64,000 nt of DNA from Metallyticus violacea (GCA_030762175.1 JAUJEO010000019.1:316001-380000), one strand, 5' to 3'. Numbered from the stretch's first letter, positions 52,407-59,569 are shown. Notes: generated by a model from the letters alone, not told the origin. Numbers and translations are program-made.

Positions 52407-55405
52407 TTATGGCTTGCAGTTTGATTAATCTGTTATTTTAAAATATTACAGTCATTCTTTTATGTTTTATTTTTTGGATGTTTTCTGTATTTATGTGTTT
52501 ATTTCTTGATCAGTATGGGTGGCTGAGATTGCTAACCCAAAGACTTGTGAATGGTAGATTGAGGTTTGATTTCCACTAGGACCTCCTCCATGACTGAGAT
52601 TTTCTCCAGGTTTTCCTCAGTCTTTTCAATGACAAATGCTGAGGAGGTACCCTAAACTTAGATCTGAAATGCCCCCCCCCCAAATTAATTTCTGTCCGAA
52701 TTTATTATTTTATCTCATGTATTTATTAATGTCCACTACCTGTGATGTCTCAGTAATGAAAGTGTGATTAAACAGTATTTAAAGAATCTCTTATGCTTGT
52801 TTATTTAAATTTTCAAAAGTATATAAGCATTAAATGTATGCTGTTTTATGTGTACTGTTTAATGACTGTGATTAACTCACTAAATGTAATTCTACATATC
52901 TGTAGATTCTCTCTAAGTTTCCCAACAGTACTGCTAAGCACATAATACGAGATATAATATCTGGATACTTAAAATAATTAACTTCTCTCAAAGTTTGTCT
53001 ACAAGGAGCTTTGAGTTTTTTCCATGGCTTTGTTACATGAAGCAGCAACATTTAATATGTTGAAAAATTACTGTTCACAAAGTTAGAATGGAGGTAGAAT
53101 ATCTGGTTCTGGATGCTGACATTTATCATTTTCCGCTAGTTTCGGAATAAAGAGCTTCCAAATTATTTTTCATTTTACTTAAAATGTAAATTGGAACTTG
53201 CACAGTGAAGCTAATCATTTTAATTGATATCATTGTATGATTTAGTTGAACTAAGTGAAGCTTTAAGAGTGTGTAGTTCAACTGAATCATACAATGATAT
53301 CAATTAATATTTTTCATTTGTTTGTTGCTATCAAGTTGGCTACATTTCAGTGGATGTTCTTTTTTTATGATAGTATCCATGTCCTTACACAATGGCATTG
53401 GTAATTCTTGATTAATTTCATCCTGAAGAGATGTTCTGGCAGGCAATCCTGCCCAACAATTAAGTGGAATTGGGCTACTCCAATTTTTCATGGTTACTAT
53501 CAAAGATGTTTGAAGGTCTTTTATATCTTCATGGTTTTCCTTTAAGTTTTTATTGGATATTTTGTTGCTCTTATTCAGATATTAATATTTTTATGAATTT
53601 TAATTTAGAAGGAAGTTCTAGTTCAAAAGATGGTTTTAATATATGGTGGCTACTTTTTTTTCCTAAAGTATCAGCAATCTCATTCCCCTTTAATCTTACA
53701 TGGCTTGGGATCCATTGTTAAATTATTTCTGTATTCCTGATCTGGATTGTATGGTATAATTTTCTTACTTCATATATAGAGCAATTTGGTAGGCAACTAT
53801 AATTCATTATACTTTGTAGTACTACTTTAGAGTCACAGAAGATAACAGTTCTTTTATTTATGTTAAGTTTATATAGTAGATTTTTTTAATGCTGCTCAAA
53901 TGGCCATTATTTCACCATTAAAATTGTTAGCATACTGTCCCAAAGGTGTAATATGAGAGAATTCTTCAATAGGTAGAATATTTTGAACCAGACAAAATGG
54001 CAAAGAAAAGCAAAAGAATGAATGCTCTTTGTGAATATAGACCTATACAAATACATTGTGTATTGTTTTACCTTCCTTTATACTCTTAGAATAGTAAACA
54101 GAAGCTTAAAACATCATTATAGATTTGTTGCATACATAATATATTTATATATTTTTTTTTTAATTTCAGAAATAAAGGCGAGGAAAAAACATGCAGGTAA
54201 GAATTTCTCTTTAGCTCAAATACTTTAACATTTGTAAGTGAAATATAGATTTTGCTTGAGTAATAGTAGCTCCATTACTTTGTCATGGAGCTACTTGTAT
54301 TTACTTGCATGTTATTCTAAGTAAATACCAAATAGTAATATAGATTAGTCTTAATAAAAGGTGAATGAAACTGAGGCTATCGCAACATATCAAAAACTCA
54401 AATTATACAGGAAGGAAGGAAAAATTTTAAAATATTATAGTGCATTTATTTTTAAACCAACTATGTACATACCAATAGTGCATAGTATTGCACTATTACA
54501 TTTTTTAAAAAACTGTCATTGATTTTTGTTTTGGAATCTGGCTTTGTTTTATACACACAGTGTCTGACCAACATTTTATGGCTGTAACATCTGTAGTAGT
54601 TGCTGTATCCTACAATTGAATATATGGCAGGGCAACTTCAAGTGCTGCAATGCCATAACTGTGACTCAATTTGAAATTTTGGAATTTCTCCCTCTTGCTC
54701 TCCATTGCTATAACACTTGGCATCTTAGTAAAAACTTGCTGAGAAATCCAGTTTGCCTCATTTAATGTATATCTGAAAATTTTTTGAACATTGCTGAAAG
54801 TAGAATTTTTCTTTTTTGTTTCTATTTTGATGTCAGTTTCCTATGGTCACTTCACCTACATTATATTCTGCAACAACCTTTTTTATAAACTTGAATAGTT
54901 CGGGATTTTCACTGTGAAATATAGTATCATGTAACAAATTATTTATGAGGGAAGTCACTCAAATTTCACTAGTTTTATTCCACTTGGACATGTTTCAAAG
55001 GCAAATTTCCTTCATCGTCAGTACAGTTCCACTCTCAGCTTTCCAGCATGGTATTAATATGTTGCTATGTTGCTCTTTGGATTTTATAAGCTTTTTGATG
55101 AGGTTGCTGTTGTTAGGAAGATCAAAATTAACTAAATTTTCTTTTGAATAAAATCAATATGTCGTGCTAAACACTCATATTACACAAGTAAGCGAAGCAA
55201 TATAAGTGTTTAGTACGACATATATCACATGATTTTATTCATATGACTTGGCTTCAATGTGTTAGTTCCATATATTTTTTAAAAAACAAATTTCTTTTTT
55301 AAAAAATGTTTTAATTAAATTTTTTGTTTTCGTTCAAGAATATATTTTCCCACACCGATAATTCTATGGGTTTTTGAAGAGCTTTTAAGAGTTTTGGTTC
55401 ATTTG

Positions 55406-55459
<54 letters not shown>

Positions 55460-58400
55460 CAGAAATGGTATGCTACTGCAGATTTTTCTGTATGTTTATG
55501 TTTTACACTTCTCATGTGTTCCTGAAACCATATGGTAATGTTTCTTTTTGTTTTACCTATATATTTATTATGCAGTCTTTGCAACTGATTTCATAAATGC
55601 CTGATTGTTTTCCTGGCAGAATTTTGTCCTTTCTATTGGTTTTTAGGTGGTTTTTCAAATTGCATTTATTCACTGGAGCCAAAATAATGTTGGCCTCTTT
55701 AACAATCGTTTGCAATTTTTGGTGTGCCCATGAATGGAATGATAATTTTTTATATATCTGCTCTCCTTTGTAACCTTTCAATGTGTTGATTTCTTTTATT
55801 TGTTTTTGTTTTTTGAATTTTTCTATCTTTTTCTTGACCACATCTGTTGTGTAGCCATTTTTCTGTGCTATATCCATGATTTTTTGGTACTCCAATTTGT
55901 ATTGTCTCATTTACTGGTAGGTTTGTTAATTAGAATGTGAGGCTATTGATTATAGCTAGTTTATGTTGTTTTGGATTGTGGCTGTTGCTTTTTATATAAT
56001 TATCCGTGTGGGTATCTTTCCTAGATATGCCATATTCCAGTATGTTATTTTTTATAATTTTTATATCCAGAAAAGAAAGAACCTTGTTGTTCTCCATTTC
56101 CATTGTGAATTTTATGTTGCTATCATGTAGGTTTAGTAGTTTTATTGTGTCATCTTTCCATCTACTTTTTCATCTACTATTGCAAAGACATCATCAATAT
56201 AACAATACCAACATTTGTGTATATGTGAGAAAGCCTCTACTAACTTTGTTTTCCAGGAAACTCATGTATATGTCTGCTAAGAATGGTGAAAGTAAATTAC
56301 CCATTGCAAAATCATAAAACCTTTTTTATGATTTTGCCTTTTTATAGTCTTTGGATGCCTTCTATTTTTTGTTTAGGAACAAACTTTCTTTTATTTTCAA
56401 CACTCATTATTTTAATCAAACATTTGCACTAAAACTTAAAAAGCAGAATTTAAACAGATGTCATACCAATAATCAGAACTAAACTGAATAATGACTGGAA
56501 TGGCTAGAAAGAATAAACTACATTTCAATTACAAACTGTTTATTGTTGTGAGAATGCAGCATAATGAATTGTTATTTGTAATGGTCTGGTCTCTCTCTTA
56601 AATTATTTATTTATTTTTTTTTTAGCTCAGATTATACAGAGCATTGGGTCATCAAGACTCTACTATATTTAAATAGGTATTTAAGATTATGTGTAAAAGT
56701 TTATGAATATATTTTCAGAAAAAGACCTGGGCTTTTTGAGAATTGGGTCATTGAATGTGAGAGTGAAAAGGACAACTGAAGCTTTCAGCAACTTCCTTGG
56801 AGTTGGCCACAGTAGTAGTGAAAAGTTACATAAAACATGGGGCTCTGCAGACAACATTCAGCAGGTAGACCCATTTGAGCTACAGAAAGCATTTTTTATT
56901 TTTTTAATCATTTGTATATGTCAGATAAATTCTTGCAGATTTACAAGCTGTTCCTAACATAGCAATCGAAAGATATTCAGGTGGTTTCTATAGACTGATG
57001 CAATAGCTTATCTTGAGGTTATTAATAGGAAAGTAGAATAATGCTGATATACAGTTGGTTTGATGACACTTATACTTATTTACTTGGTTTTTTAATTGGA
57101 TATATTTTGAGAATATTCATTTCTAATCAGCAGAAGACCAACTGGTAGAAGCATAGGGGTTGGAGGAAGTAGGGGTTGGAGAAATTTATCAAATATATCC
57201 AATGATGGCTTCTTGAAGTTTATGATGCGGTTTTTAGTTTTGATGATGTAAATTTTTTTCCCATGTCATTAGTTTAAAGATTTGCAAGTGTGTTTCAATG
57301 TTCTCTCTCTCCCTTCCTCCATGGTTTCCTGACCAAAAGTGGGCTATCATTGCCAATTTTTCTATATGTTTGTAATGGATATTTCTGAAATGTTCTTTGG
57401 TATGGGTTTCCAAATTTCCTTTTTTCCAGCATATACCCGATCACAGTCTTTGCAATTGATTTGGTAGATACCTGACTTTCTATCAGAAGGTGTAGGATCT
57501 TTACAGGAAGATTGTAAGAATACTGTGGGTGCATTGAGGAGCCAGAATTATTTTCTGTTTTTTAAATTTATTTTGAAGTTTATTGAGAATGCTAGGGTAG
57601 TATGTAAATTTTTAATTGCATATCTTGTTTTATTTGTAATAGCATACTTGTGTCTTTGACATCTTTATTTCTTTTAAACTTTTTAATCCATTTATATACT
57701 AGTTTTTTATAGAAACCATTATGTTTAGTATGTTCAGTAAATTTTATATATATATATATATATATATAGGAAAAATAGTAAGAAATTTGGATATCCATAC
57801 CAAAATTTTAAAAAATATCTGTTACAGGAAGATAGAAAAAAAATCAGCAGTGGCAGCCCACTTTTGGTTCGATATCCATGAAAATGATAAATATATATAT
57901 ATTGAACTAACAACATGTGGGAAAAAATTATATCATTAAATAATAAAATAAATATGAATATATGTATATCATTAAATAAAAACTGTGTCATGAACTTCTT
58001 GACACATCATTGGATATATTCAATAAATTTCTCAGACCACCTACAGAGTATATCAGTTGGTCTTCTGGTGGAGATGGGAGCAAATGTTCTCAAAACATGT
58101 TCAATTAAGAAACCAAGTATGTGAAATATAAATGTCTAAACTAACTCTATATCAGCATTAGATGCAAGACATATTTGGGAAGAATCTATTTAAAACAATG
58201 TACAAACACTTTGTAGTCTATAATCATAACTCACTTCAATTTTTAGGAGTTTGCTGATGAAAAGAGAGACAATTAGGCAAAAGTACATAGTGTATAAATG
58301 TAAAACTTATGGAAGATTGTTGAGTACAAAGTTATGATGAAAATATCCAGTGGTTGTCAAACTGCATGTTCTAAAATTAAATCACAGGAATGCTATGCTT

Positions 58401-59308
58401 GAACAGTAACAGCTATCAAATTTTTAGAGACCAAGAAAAAAAACGTTTTTGTAAAATAATATTTTAAACTTGAACTACACTACTGTCTGAAAAATTTATG
58501 CAATTTATACTCAGCATTCTTCTGAACAAATAAAGCAAGGACAGTCAGTTTTGGACGAAATGTTATTACATATTGAAATTCAGGATGATGCTTTTATTCC
58601 ATAGTACTCAAAGAAGTTAATCTACATAAACTTAGCTTTGAAAAAATTATTTTAGTTGTTGCTGTGTGCTGAATTCTGAATACTGTAAGAGCAAATTACA
58701 TGCTTCTATGTTTTCTAATAAAGATATGCAAGGGCATTTTATAAGCACAAAAATAGAAAGAAACCAAAAATATAAGCTATTCTTGCCTCACTCATTGCAT
58801 TTTAGAATTGATTGCTTTGCAAATTAATCACAACTTCCAAATAGCACTTATTCAAATTACTGTCTCTTTTAGTCAGTATTATTCAAAGTATAAAAGGAAA
58901 ACCAAATAAAATTTGAAAATTCATATTAAGGCTAACCCTCAATTGGGTCTTCTGTGGAGTAAAGGAGAAAGAAATCTGAAAGAAAATGTTGAAAGATATT
59001 TTTAAAATACTTGCTAGAAAAAAATTCTAAAGATTTAAATTACAGATGTTACCATGTACTGTAAGCAAATTGTGTAATGAATATTATCTTTAACTCTCCA
59101 GGTTGACAGACATATCATGCCACCTCCAAAGTTTGCACCTATAAAGAAAAGGAAATCAAAGAAAGCTCAAGATTTTACAACCAGTCACAGCACACCCAGC
59201 ACACCACCAGCAGAAGTGCGCACCAGTTCTGTGCAGCAAAATCCTCCAGCAGATTCTGACTCAGATACTGCTTGTGGCTTTGGCTCAAACTGGCAAAGTA
59301 CTGTCTAG
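33363..59308 (+). CDS. SOWAH-family ankyrin-repeat protein, C-terminal exons (spliced, partial)
   Basis: Proposed main transcript in the window: 33363-33435, 39217-39309, 54170-54196, 56719-56864, 59102-59308. Phases agree at every junction (1, 1, 1, 0). The product reads GYTPLHLAMQFGHEDVYNLL...VYGADPNLRDWSGRKPRQYQ (second ankyrin repeat and end). A linker ending DTFR follows, then basic KIKARKKHA, GFLRIGSLNVRVKRTTEAF and the tail MPPPKFAPIKKRKSKK with the stop. The ankyrin end followed by RDxSGRKPxQYQ and the basic C-terminus is the layout of SOWAH (sosondowah) proteins, which have two ankyrin repeats. Their molecular role is poorly known. Introns of 2-15 kb hold the PLE cluster. N-terminal exons are not seen. 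Family membership is by motif recall, not by a search. Confidence 0.8.
33640..33664. repeat. (CA)n microsatellite
   Basis: About 12 CA units in the intron, just 5' of the PLE palindrome. Confidence 0.9.
33740..34335 (-). mobile_element. Penelope-like element, left arm of inverted dimer
   Basis: The minus-strand frame 34205-33957 encodes the GIY-YIG endonuclease C-terminal part: KKIYIGKTKRNIGTRLKEHF, EKSAVAYRFW and LATWEKIYIYKYKDS. YIGKTKR with R...EH is the Penelope-type signature. The tail runs to 33740 and carries a hammerhead-like core (33814-33848). This arm and 34655-35221 are near-identical in inverted orientation with 3' tails outward. The copy is 5'-truncated, and RT is absent. Confidence 0.85.
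33814..33848 (-). ncRNA. Hammerhead-like ribozyme core, both core boxes kept
   Basis: Minus strand: CTGAAGA (fits CUGANGA), an 18-nt hairpin with a GGGAAC/GTTCTT stem, then GAAA. The last A opens the palindrome ACCGGT, followed by T (cleavage triplet GUU). One unpaired U between the CUGANGA box and stem II departs from the canonical fold. Stem I is not convincing. It lies in the PLE 3' tail, where hammerheads are known in other animals. Confidence 0.55.
34336..34654. repeat. Rearranged centre of PLE palindrome with TTCTTAATA minisatellite
   Basis: 34362-34510 is a second copy of the segment at about 34165-34310 (ttccaatgtagatttttt ... ggtgccaacc), so the left arm is partly duplicated in tandem. 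34525-34650 consists of short inverted and direct copies of attcttaatattctt and its complement. Confidence 0.8.
34655..35221 (+). mobile_element. Penelope-like element, right arm of inverted dimer
   Basis: This is a plus-strand copy of the left arm: caggttggcaccgatt..., a frame-broken ISG(I)YKINCAECE region, YIGKTKRNIGTRLKEHF, EKSAVAYRFW, LATWEKIYIYKYKDS and the PPEQ end. The tail has a hammerhead-like core at 35115-35148 and the terminal segment agttcaactgaatcatac mirrored at 33750. The 3' end points away from the left arm's 3' end. Confidence 0.85.
35115..35148 (+). ncRNA. Hammerhead-like core with one substitution
   Basis: CTGAAGA, a 7-bp hairpin GGGAACA-AA-TGTTCTC, then AAAA in place of GAAA, and ACCGGT followed by T. 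The single change is the G of the GAAA box, in a position that was probably a CpG (CTCGAAA). Confidence 0.5.
35222..37590. other. Intron, mostly unannotatable
   Basis: CpG-poor AT-rich intron. A weak CpG-depleted tRNA-like box B (ggagttcaatcccagc) occurs at 36218 and may mark an old SINE at about 36170-36480. A CATCAT/GCCGCC/GTCGTC trinucleotide tract lies at 36338-36386 and yields an Asp-rich spurious minus frame. Confidence 0.45.
37592..37869 (+). mobile_element. SINE family A, old CpG-depleted copy
   Basis: The head gcagtcctggtggtcgtgg, box B ggttcaaacctgg and the whole body are recognisable, ending in an ataaataaataaac tail. Nearly all CpGs of the consensus have become TG or CA. The terminal hairpin reads GGATGCT...AGGATCC, with one base pair changed on both sides relative to GGACGCT...AGCGTCC. 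Confidence 0.8.
38060..38725 (-). mobile_element. Penelope-like element fragment (RT C-terminus to endonuclease)
   Basis: The minus-strand frame 38725-38477 reads YVDKIFSIFN (the RT YxDD motif with the second D replaced by K), then NTLEFGIFSKSNQYRNYLNS and YNPNLHKL. These match the order of the PLE at 54935-56345. Downstream, with frameshifts, come KKLKKPKG and DISTLKGKQQ near 38350 and CKEYNEKYIQKNQKKHN near 38170 (decayed CxxC...YIGKTKRN). It lies in the intron upstream of the 39217 exon, beside the SINE at 38745. Confidence 0.75.
38745..39028 (+). mobile_element. SINE family A, full length, young
   Basis: Complete: tRNA-like head tcggtcctggtggtgtagtg, box B ggttcgaacccgg, body, terminal hairpin GGACGCT...AGCGTCC, and an A-rich tail. 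It is flanked by a clear target duplication acaatgctaaaa. CpGs are intact although the surrounding intron is CpG-poor, so insertion was recent. It ends only about 190 bp before the Sowah-like exon acceptor. Confidence 0.9.
39217..39309 (+). CDS. Sowah-like exon: ankyrin end and linker
   Basis: The acceptor is gttgccaatag|GTG and the donor AGGA|gtgagt (a full GTGAGT intron start). It completes the split Gly codon (phase 1) and encodes ADPNLRDWSGRKPRQYQ, then a linker with SQDTAVSADTFR, leaving phase 1. RDWSGRKPxQY after an ankyrin repeat is the strongest family mark in the window. Confidence 0.85.
39217..39479 (+). CDS. Alternative read-through terminal exon
   Basis: If the 39309 donor is not used, the frame stays open for 56 more codons (SEYGEKSEGDTNNTN..., then a basic KSQSFIRKSFRPQKKHHHKR stretch) to TAA at 39477-39479. 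The extension is much more GC-rich than intron sequence and looks codon-like. AATAAA at 39599-39604 lies ~120 bp after the stop. Together these suggest a short isoform that ends here. It would lack the conserved C-terminal block. Confidence 0.55.
39599..39604 (+). terminator. Candidate poly(A) signal AATAAA
   Basis: A canonical hexamer 120 bp downstream of the read-through stop. Such hexamers are common in AT-rich DNA, so position is the main support. Confidence 0.35.
39605..42030. other. Intron, includes one probable old SINE
   Basis: AT-rich and CpG-poor. At 40520-40700 on the minus strand a tRNA-like head (tggttagagtgcttgtcttc, with box B-like gctcaatccc) looks like a CpG-depleted SINE. 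A GT run occurs at 40965-40980. No exon is recognised. Confidence 0.4.
42036..42193. mobile_element. Miniature inverted-repeat element
   Basis: Arms of about 48 bp (42036-42083 and 42146-42193) are nearly perfect inverted copies (aatcaaacacagtgaaaaac / ...gtttcactgtgtttgatt) around a ~62 bp loop. The loop contains a further 7-bp hairpin gatttac-tga-gtaaatc. It is a MITE or fold-back copy without coding capacity. Confidence 0.7.
42440..42885. repeat. Diverged ~210 bp tandem duplication
   Basis: Two successive units share tgacacttaaatgttctaac / tgacatttaagtgttcaaac, accttgtctgc, aagaaattgttaata, taattttctttaactta and cttgccatcattta in the same order (42443-42640 and 42643-42870). It is a diverged intronic duplication. 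Confidence 0.7.
43130..43264. mobile_element. Tail-only PLE palindrome with decayed hammerhead
   Basis: Arms 43130-43176 and 43216-43264 pair (aatcaaagtataattgagtt / ...gaatcatactttgatctta). They share the ttgaactacacactctta terminal block with the PLE at 33750. The ~40 bp centre on the minus strand holds a CAAAC-AATG-GTTTG hairpin, GAAA and ACTAGT. There is no ORF. The CUGANGA box is decayed (CCAATGC), and the base after ACTAGT is G, not a permitted H. Confidence 0.65.
43265..47133. other. Intron
   Basis: CpG-poor AT-rich intron. It has a CT-rich microsatellite at 45238-45283 and a perfect 15-bp hairpin (atcttattttgattt and complement) at 45818-45861. A segment near 44540-44585 (actttattgatcctgtaaat) resembles the 3' ends of some LINE/SINE families, but weakly. 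The 103-codon frame at 46079-46390 has no known motif. Confidence 0.4.
47134..47246 (+). CDS. Candidate alternative terminal exon of the Sowah-like gene
   Basis: The acceptor is tttcttgttgtag|GAC. Entered in phase 1 from the 39309 donor (A+GA = Arg) it reads LVAAGTLRQVKKGKKHG, then QITKYLGVGAHDNEN and stop TAA at 47244-47246. GxLR and LGVG sit at the same spacing as in the 56719 exon (GFLR...FLGVG), suggesting a diverged duplicate. The exon is GC-richer than its flanks. No transcript evidence is available from sequence alone. Confidence 0.5.
47305..47733. mobile_element. Short inverted-repeat element (MITE-like)
   Basis: Left end tacagggtgtctggaaaaaa and right end, on the minus strand, tatagtgcatccaggaaaaa. 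The similarity extends ~35-40 bp (gtagtgaaagataagaaat / ttagtgaaaaagaagaaat). The interior is non-coding. It starts ~60 bp after the 47246 stop and contains AATAAA near 47672. Confidence 0.6.
47734..50097. other. Intron
   Basis: AT-rich and CpG-poor. At 48642-48668 the sequence cactgctggccatcaaaatt resembles the terminal inverted repeat of a common arthropod Tc1/mariner family (cactgctggccattaaaatt), but no partner end is found. C-run at 48910. Confidence 0.45.
50098..50270. mobile_element. Tail-only PLE palindrome with hammerhead-like core
   Basis: Arms of ~56 bp (taatatatcctacactaatg... and its inverted partner ending at 50270) meet at ctccacttacttac / gtaagtaagtggag around a ~60 bp centre that holds the hammerhead-like motif. 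No coding sequence. The arm and centre are homologous to 61569-61764. Confidence 0.75.
50164..50197 (-). ncRNA. Hammerhead-like core, two substitutions
   Basis: Minus strand: TTGACGA (expected CUGANGA, C to T), hairpin GGGAG-TGAGTG-CTTCC, AAAA (expected GAAA), then ACATGT and C (cleavage triplet GUC). Both changes are transitions. Confidence 0.45.
50715..51424 (-). mobile_element. Tc1/mariner-like element, deletion derivative
   Basis: The minus-strand frame 51069-50827 encodes the transposase C-terminus: LGFYLWELDAVHHRKLDTLA, then QKCVEVNGGYFEQLL. The family pattern is PLDFxLWGxLKDxVY...CxxxNGGHFEHLL. The right end gcactttttttggcaccctc is the inverted counterpart of the left end of the copy at 63376. 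Catalytic Asp/Glu regions are absent. Confidence 0.75.
51428..52174. mobile_element. MITE with long inverted repeats and internal minisatellite
   Basis: Ends match in inversion (ataggatgtttcagaaatac / acagaatgtttcagaaatac). The arms extend over ~230 bp containing repeats of a ~100-140 bp unit (ccagaaatccttagt...gaatgaaagttta). Non-coding. It abuts the Tc1-like element on its left within 4 bp. Confidence 0.75.
52362..52407. repeat. (AAT)n microsatellite
   Basis: About 15 perfect units. Confidence 0.95.
52508..52790 (+). mobile_element. SINE family B, old CpG-depleted copy
   Basis: The body is clear (ctgagattttctccagg, atgctgaggaggtacc, ctcatgtatttattaatgtc), but the head reads tatgggtggctgagattgct and ggtttgatttccactagg. 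These are CpG-to-TG/CA versions of the 17488 head. Box B is no longer functional. Confidence 0.8.
53181..53307. mobile_element. PLE tail palindrome lacking the hammerhead centre
   Basis: Arms 53220-53254 and 53267-53307 match the two termini of the 33740-35221 PLE dimer (taattgatatcattgtatga / ...aatgatatcaatta) with almost nothing left between them. The preceding 37 bp (53181-53217) is identical to 33702-33738, just outside the big dimer. Confidence 0.7.
53310..54015 (-). mobile_element. Non-LTR retrotransposon RNase H fragment
   Basis: Minus strand, from 54015 down: QNILPIEEFSHITPLGQYAN, FNGEIMAI (catalytic Glu), RTVIFCDSKVVLQSIMNYS (catalytic Asp), then after one stop QWIPSHVRLKGNEIADTLGK (catalytic Asp in the last block). 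This is the RNase H domain found at the C-terminus of some arthropod non-LTR polyproteins. The first Asp and the RT are missing. Stops make it inactive. The minus frame 53503-53300 is its probable downstream end. Confidence 0.75.
54170..54196 (+). CDS. Sowah-like 27-nt microexon
   Basis: The acceptor is ttttttttaatttcag|AAA (long pyrimidine tract) and the donor GCAG|gtaaga. It enters and leaves in phase 1. Joined to the neighbours it gives DTFR-KIKARKKHA-EKDLGF, a short basic insert that joins 39309 to 56719 without a frame change. Because the flanking exons are also phase 1, it could be skipped as a cassette. Confidence 0.7.
54987..55021 (-). ncRNA. Hammerhead-like ribozyme core, both core boxes kept
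   Basis: Minus strand: CTGACGA (CUGANGA), an 18-nt hairpin with GAAGG/CCTTT pairing (one GU), GAAA, ACATGT, then C (cleavage triplet GUC). The one extra U before stem II is shared with the other copies. Confidence 0.55.
55142..55245. mobile_element. Small palindrome within PLE 3' region
   Basis: Arms gaataaaatcaatatgtcgt... and ...acgacatatatcacatgatt... pair over ~36 bp around a 17-base loop (acacaagtaagcgaagc). It has the size and layout of the other tail palindromes, but there is no hammerhead core. Confidence 0.65.
55409..55457. repeat. T49 homopolymer
   Basis: An uninterrupted T-run on the + strand inside the PLE endonuclease region, giving a poly-Lys artefact in the minus-strand frame. 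It may be the 3' tail of a lost insertion. Confidence 0.95.
56346..56718. other. Intron flank
   Basis: Nothing recognisable. Almost free of CpG. Confidence 0.5.
56719..56864 (+). CDS. Sowah-like exon: conserved C-terminal basic block
   Basis: The acceptor is atattttcag|AA (completes the phase 1 codon) and the donor CAGCAG|gtagac, leaving phase 0. It encodes KDLGFLRIGSLNVRVKRTTE, then AFSNFLGVGHSSSEKLHKTW and GSADNIQQ. The GSLNVRVKR...FSNFLGVG stretch is a block I associate with arthropod SOWAH proteins. Its function is not known. Confidence 0.8.
57039..57745 (-). mobile_element. Penelope-like element, left arm of second inverted dimer
   Basis: Minus-strand motifs in order: NGFYKKLVYKWIKKFKRNKD near 57700, KSGIYQINCKDCDRVYAGK near 57450 (decayed YIGK), and a tail reading cagttggtcttctgctgatt. 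It is truncated and frame-broken. The tail points to lower coordinates, away from the partner arm. Confidence 0.75.
57747..57768. repeat. (AT)n at the centre of the PLE inverted dimer
   Basis: An 11-unit AT run exactly at the junction of the two arms. Confidence 0.85.
57769..58160 (+). mobile_element. Penelope-like element, right arm of second inverted dimer
   Basis: The plus strand reads RNLDIHTKILKNICYRKIE and KKSAVAAHFWFDIHEND (endonuclease C-part). The tail cagttggtcttctggtggag...aattaagaaaccaag...tatatcagcatta is matched in inverted order by 57039-57160. The hammerhead region (58065-58103) is decayed (GTGGAGA, AAAA), but the stem II hairpin and ACATGT remain. Confidence 0.75.
58161..59101. 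other. Last intron, remaining part
   Basis: AT-rich, CpG-poor, no element recognised. It ends in the pyrimidine-rich acceptor ttaactctccag. Confidence 0.5.
59102..59308 (+). CDS. Sowah-like terminal exon
   Basis: The acceptor ctctccag|GTT enters in phase 0. It encodes VDRHIMPPPKFAPIKKRKSK, then a Ser/Thr/Pro-rich low-complexity tail (STPSTPPAEVRTSS) ending in NWQSTV and TAG at 59306-59308. MPPPKFAPxKKRKS is a second strong family mark. The KKRKSKK run could act as a nuclear localisation signal (inference). Confidence 0.8.
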   Translation, partial: VDRHIMPPPKFAPIKKRKSKKAQDFTTSHSTPSTPPAEVRTSSVQQNPPADSDSDTACGFGSNWQSTV

Positions 59309-59569
59309 CCTTTTTTTAATTGAGAGCATATTTCACAATACTCAAAACAGTCAATAGGGTTATGGGAACAAAATGTGAGAAATGTATTACAGTTTGCTCT
59401 CTTCTGAAGTAATGCACAACTTGTCATTTTAAATGTTATGGATTCAAAGCTGTGTTAAAATATTAATGCATATTAAATTTAAAATTAATTTATGTCAGAA
59501 CTAATACAGTGAAGTAATTAATTTATTCTTAGTTAGATAGTAAGTCGATTTAATACTCTTATGCTTCAT
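59309..59569 (+). other. Probable 3' UTR and downstream flank
   Basis: No AATAAA lies close by; ATTAAA at 59472-59477 is the nearest common variant signal. A PLE tail begins at about 59570, so transcript termination may fall before or within it. Confidence 0.4.

Larger units (their letters stand above)
54935..56345 (-). mobile_element. Penelope-like element, longest copy (RT to tail)
   Basis: Minus strand from 56330: AMGNLLSPFLADIYMSFLEN, CYIDDVFAIVDE (RT catalytic YxDD, intact), KLLNLHDSNIKFTMEMENN, SFLDIKII, RKDTHTDNYIKSNSHNPKQ, then the linker frame 55910-55557 with KSGIYEISCKDC-like SGIYEISCKDC, then YIGKTKRN and EKSAVAYHFW. The later block LLKALQKPIELSVWEN is near 55380. The 5' part of the RT is missing, and frameshifts and a 49-bp A-tract interrupt it. 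The tail holds a hammerhead-like core and an inserted palindrome (55142-55245). Confidence 0.85.
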
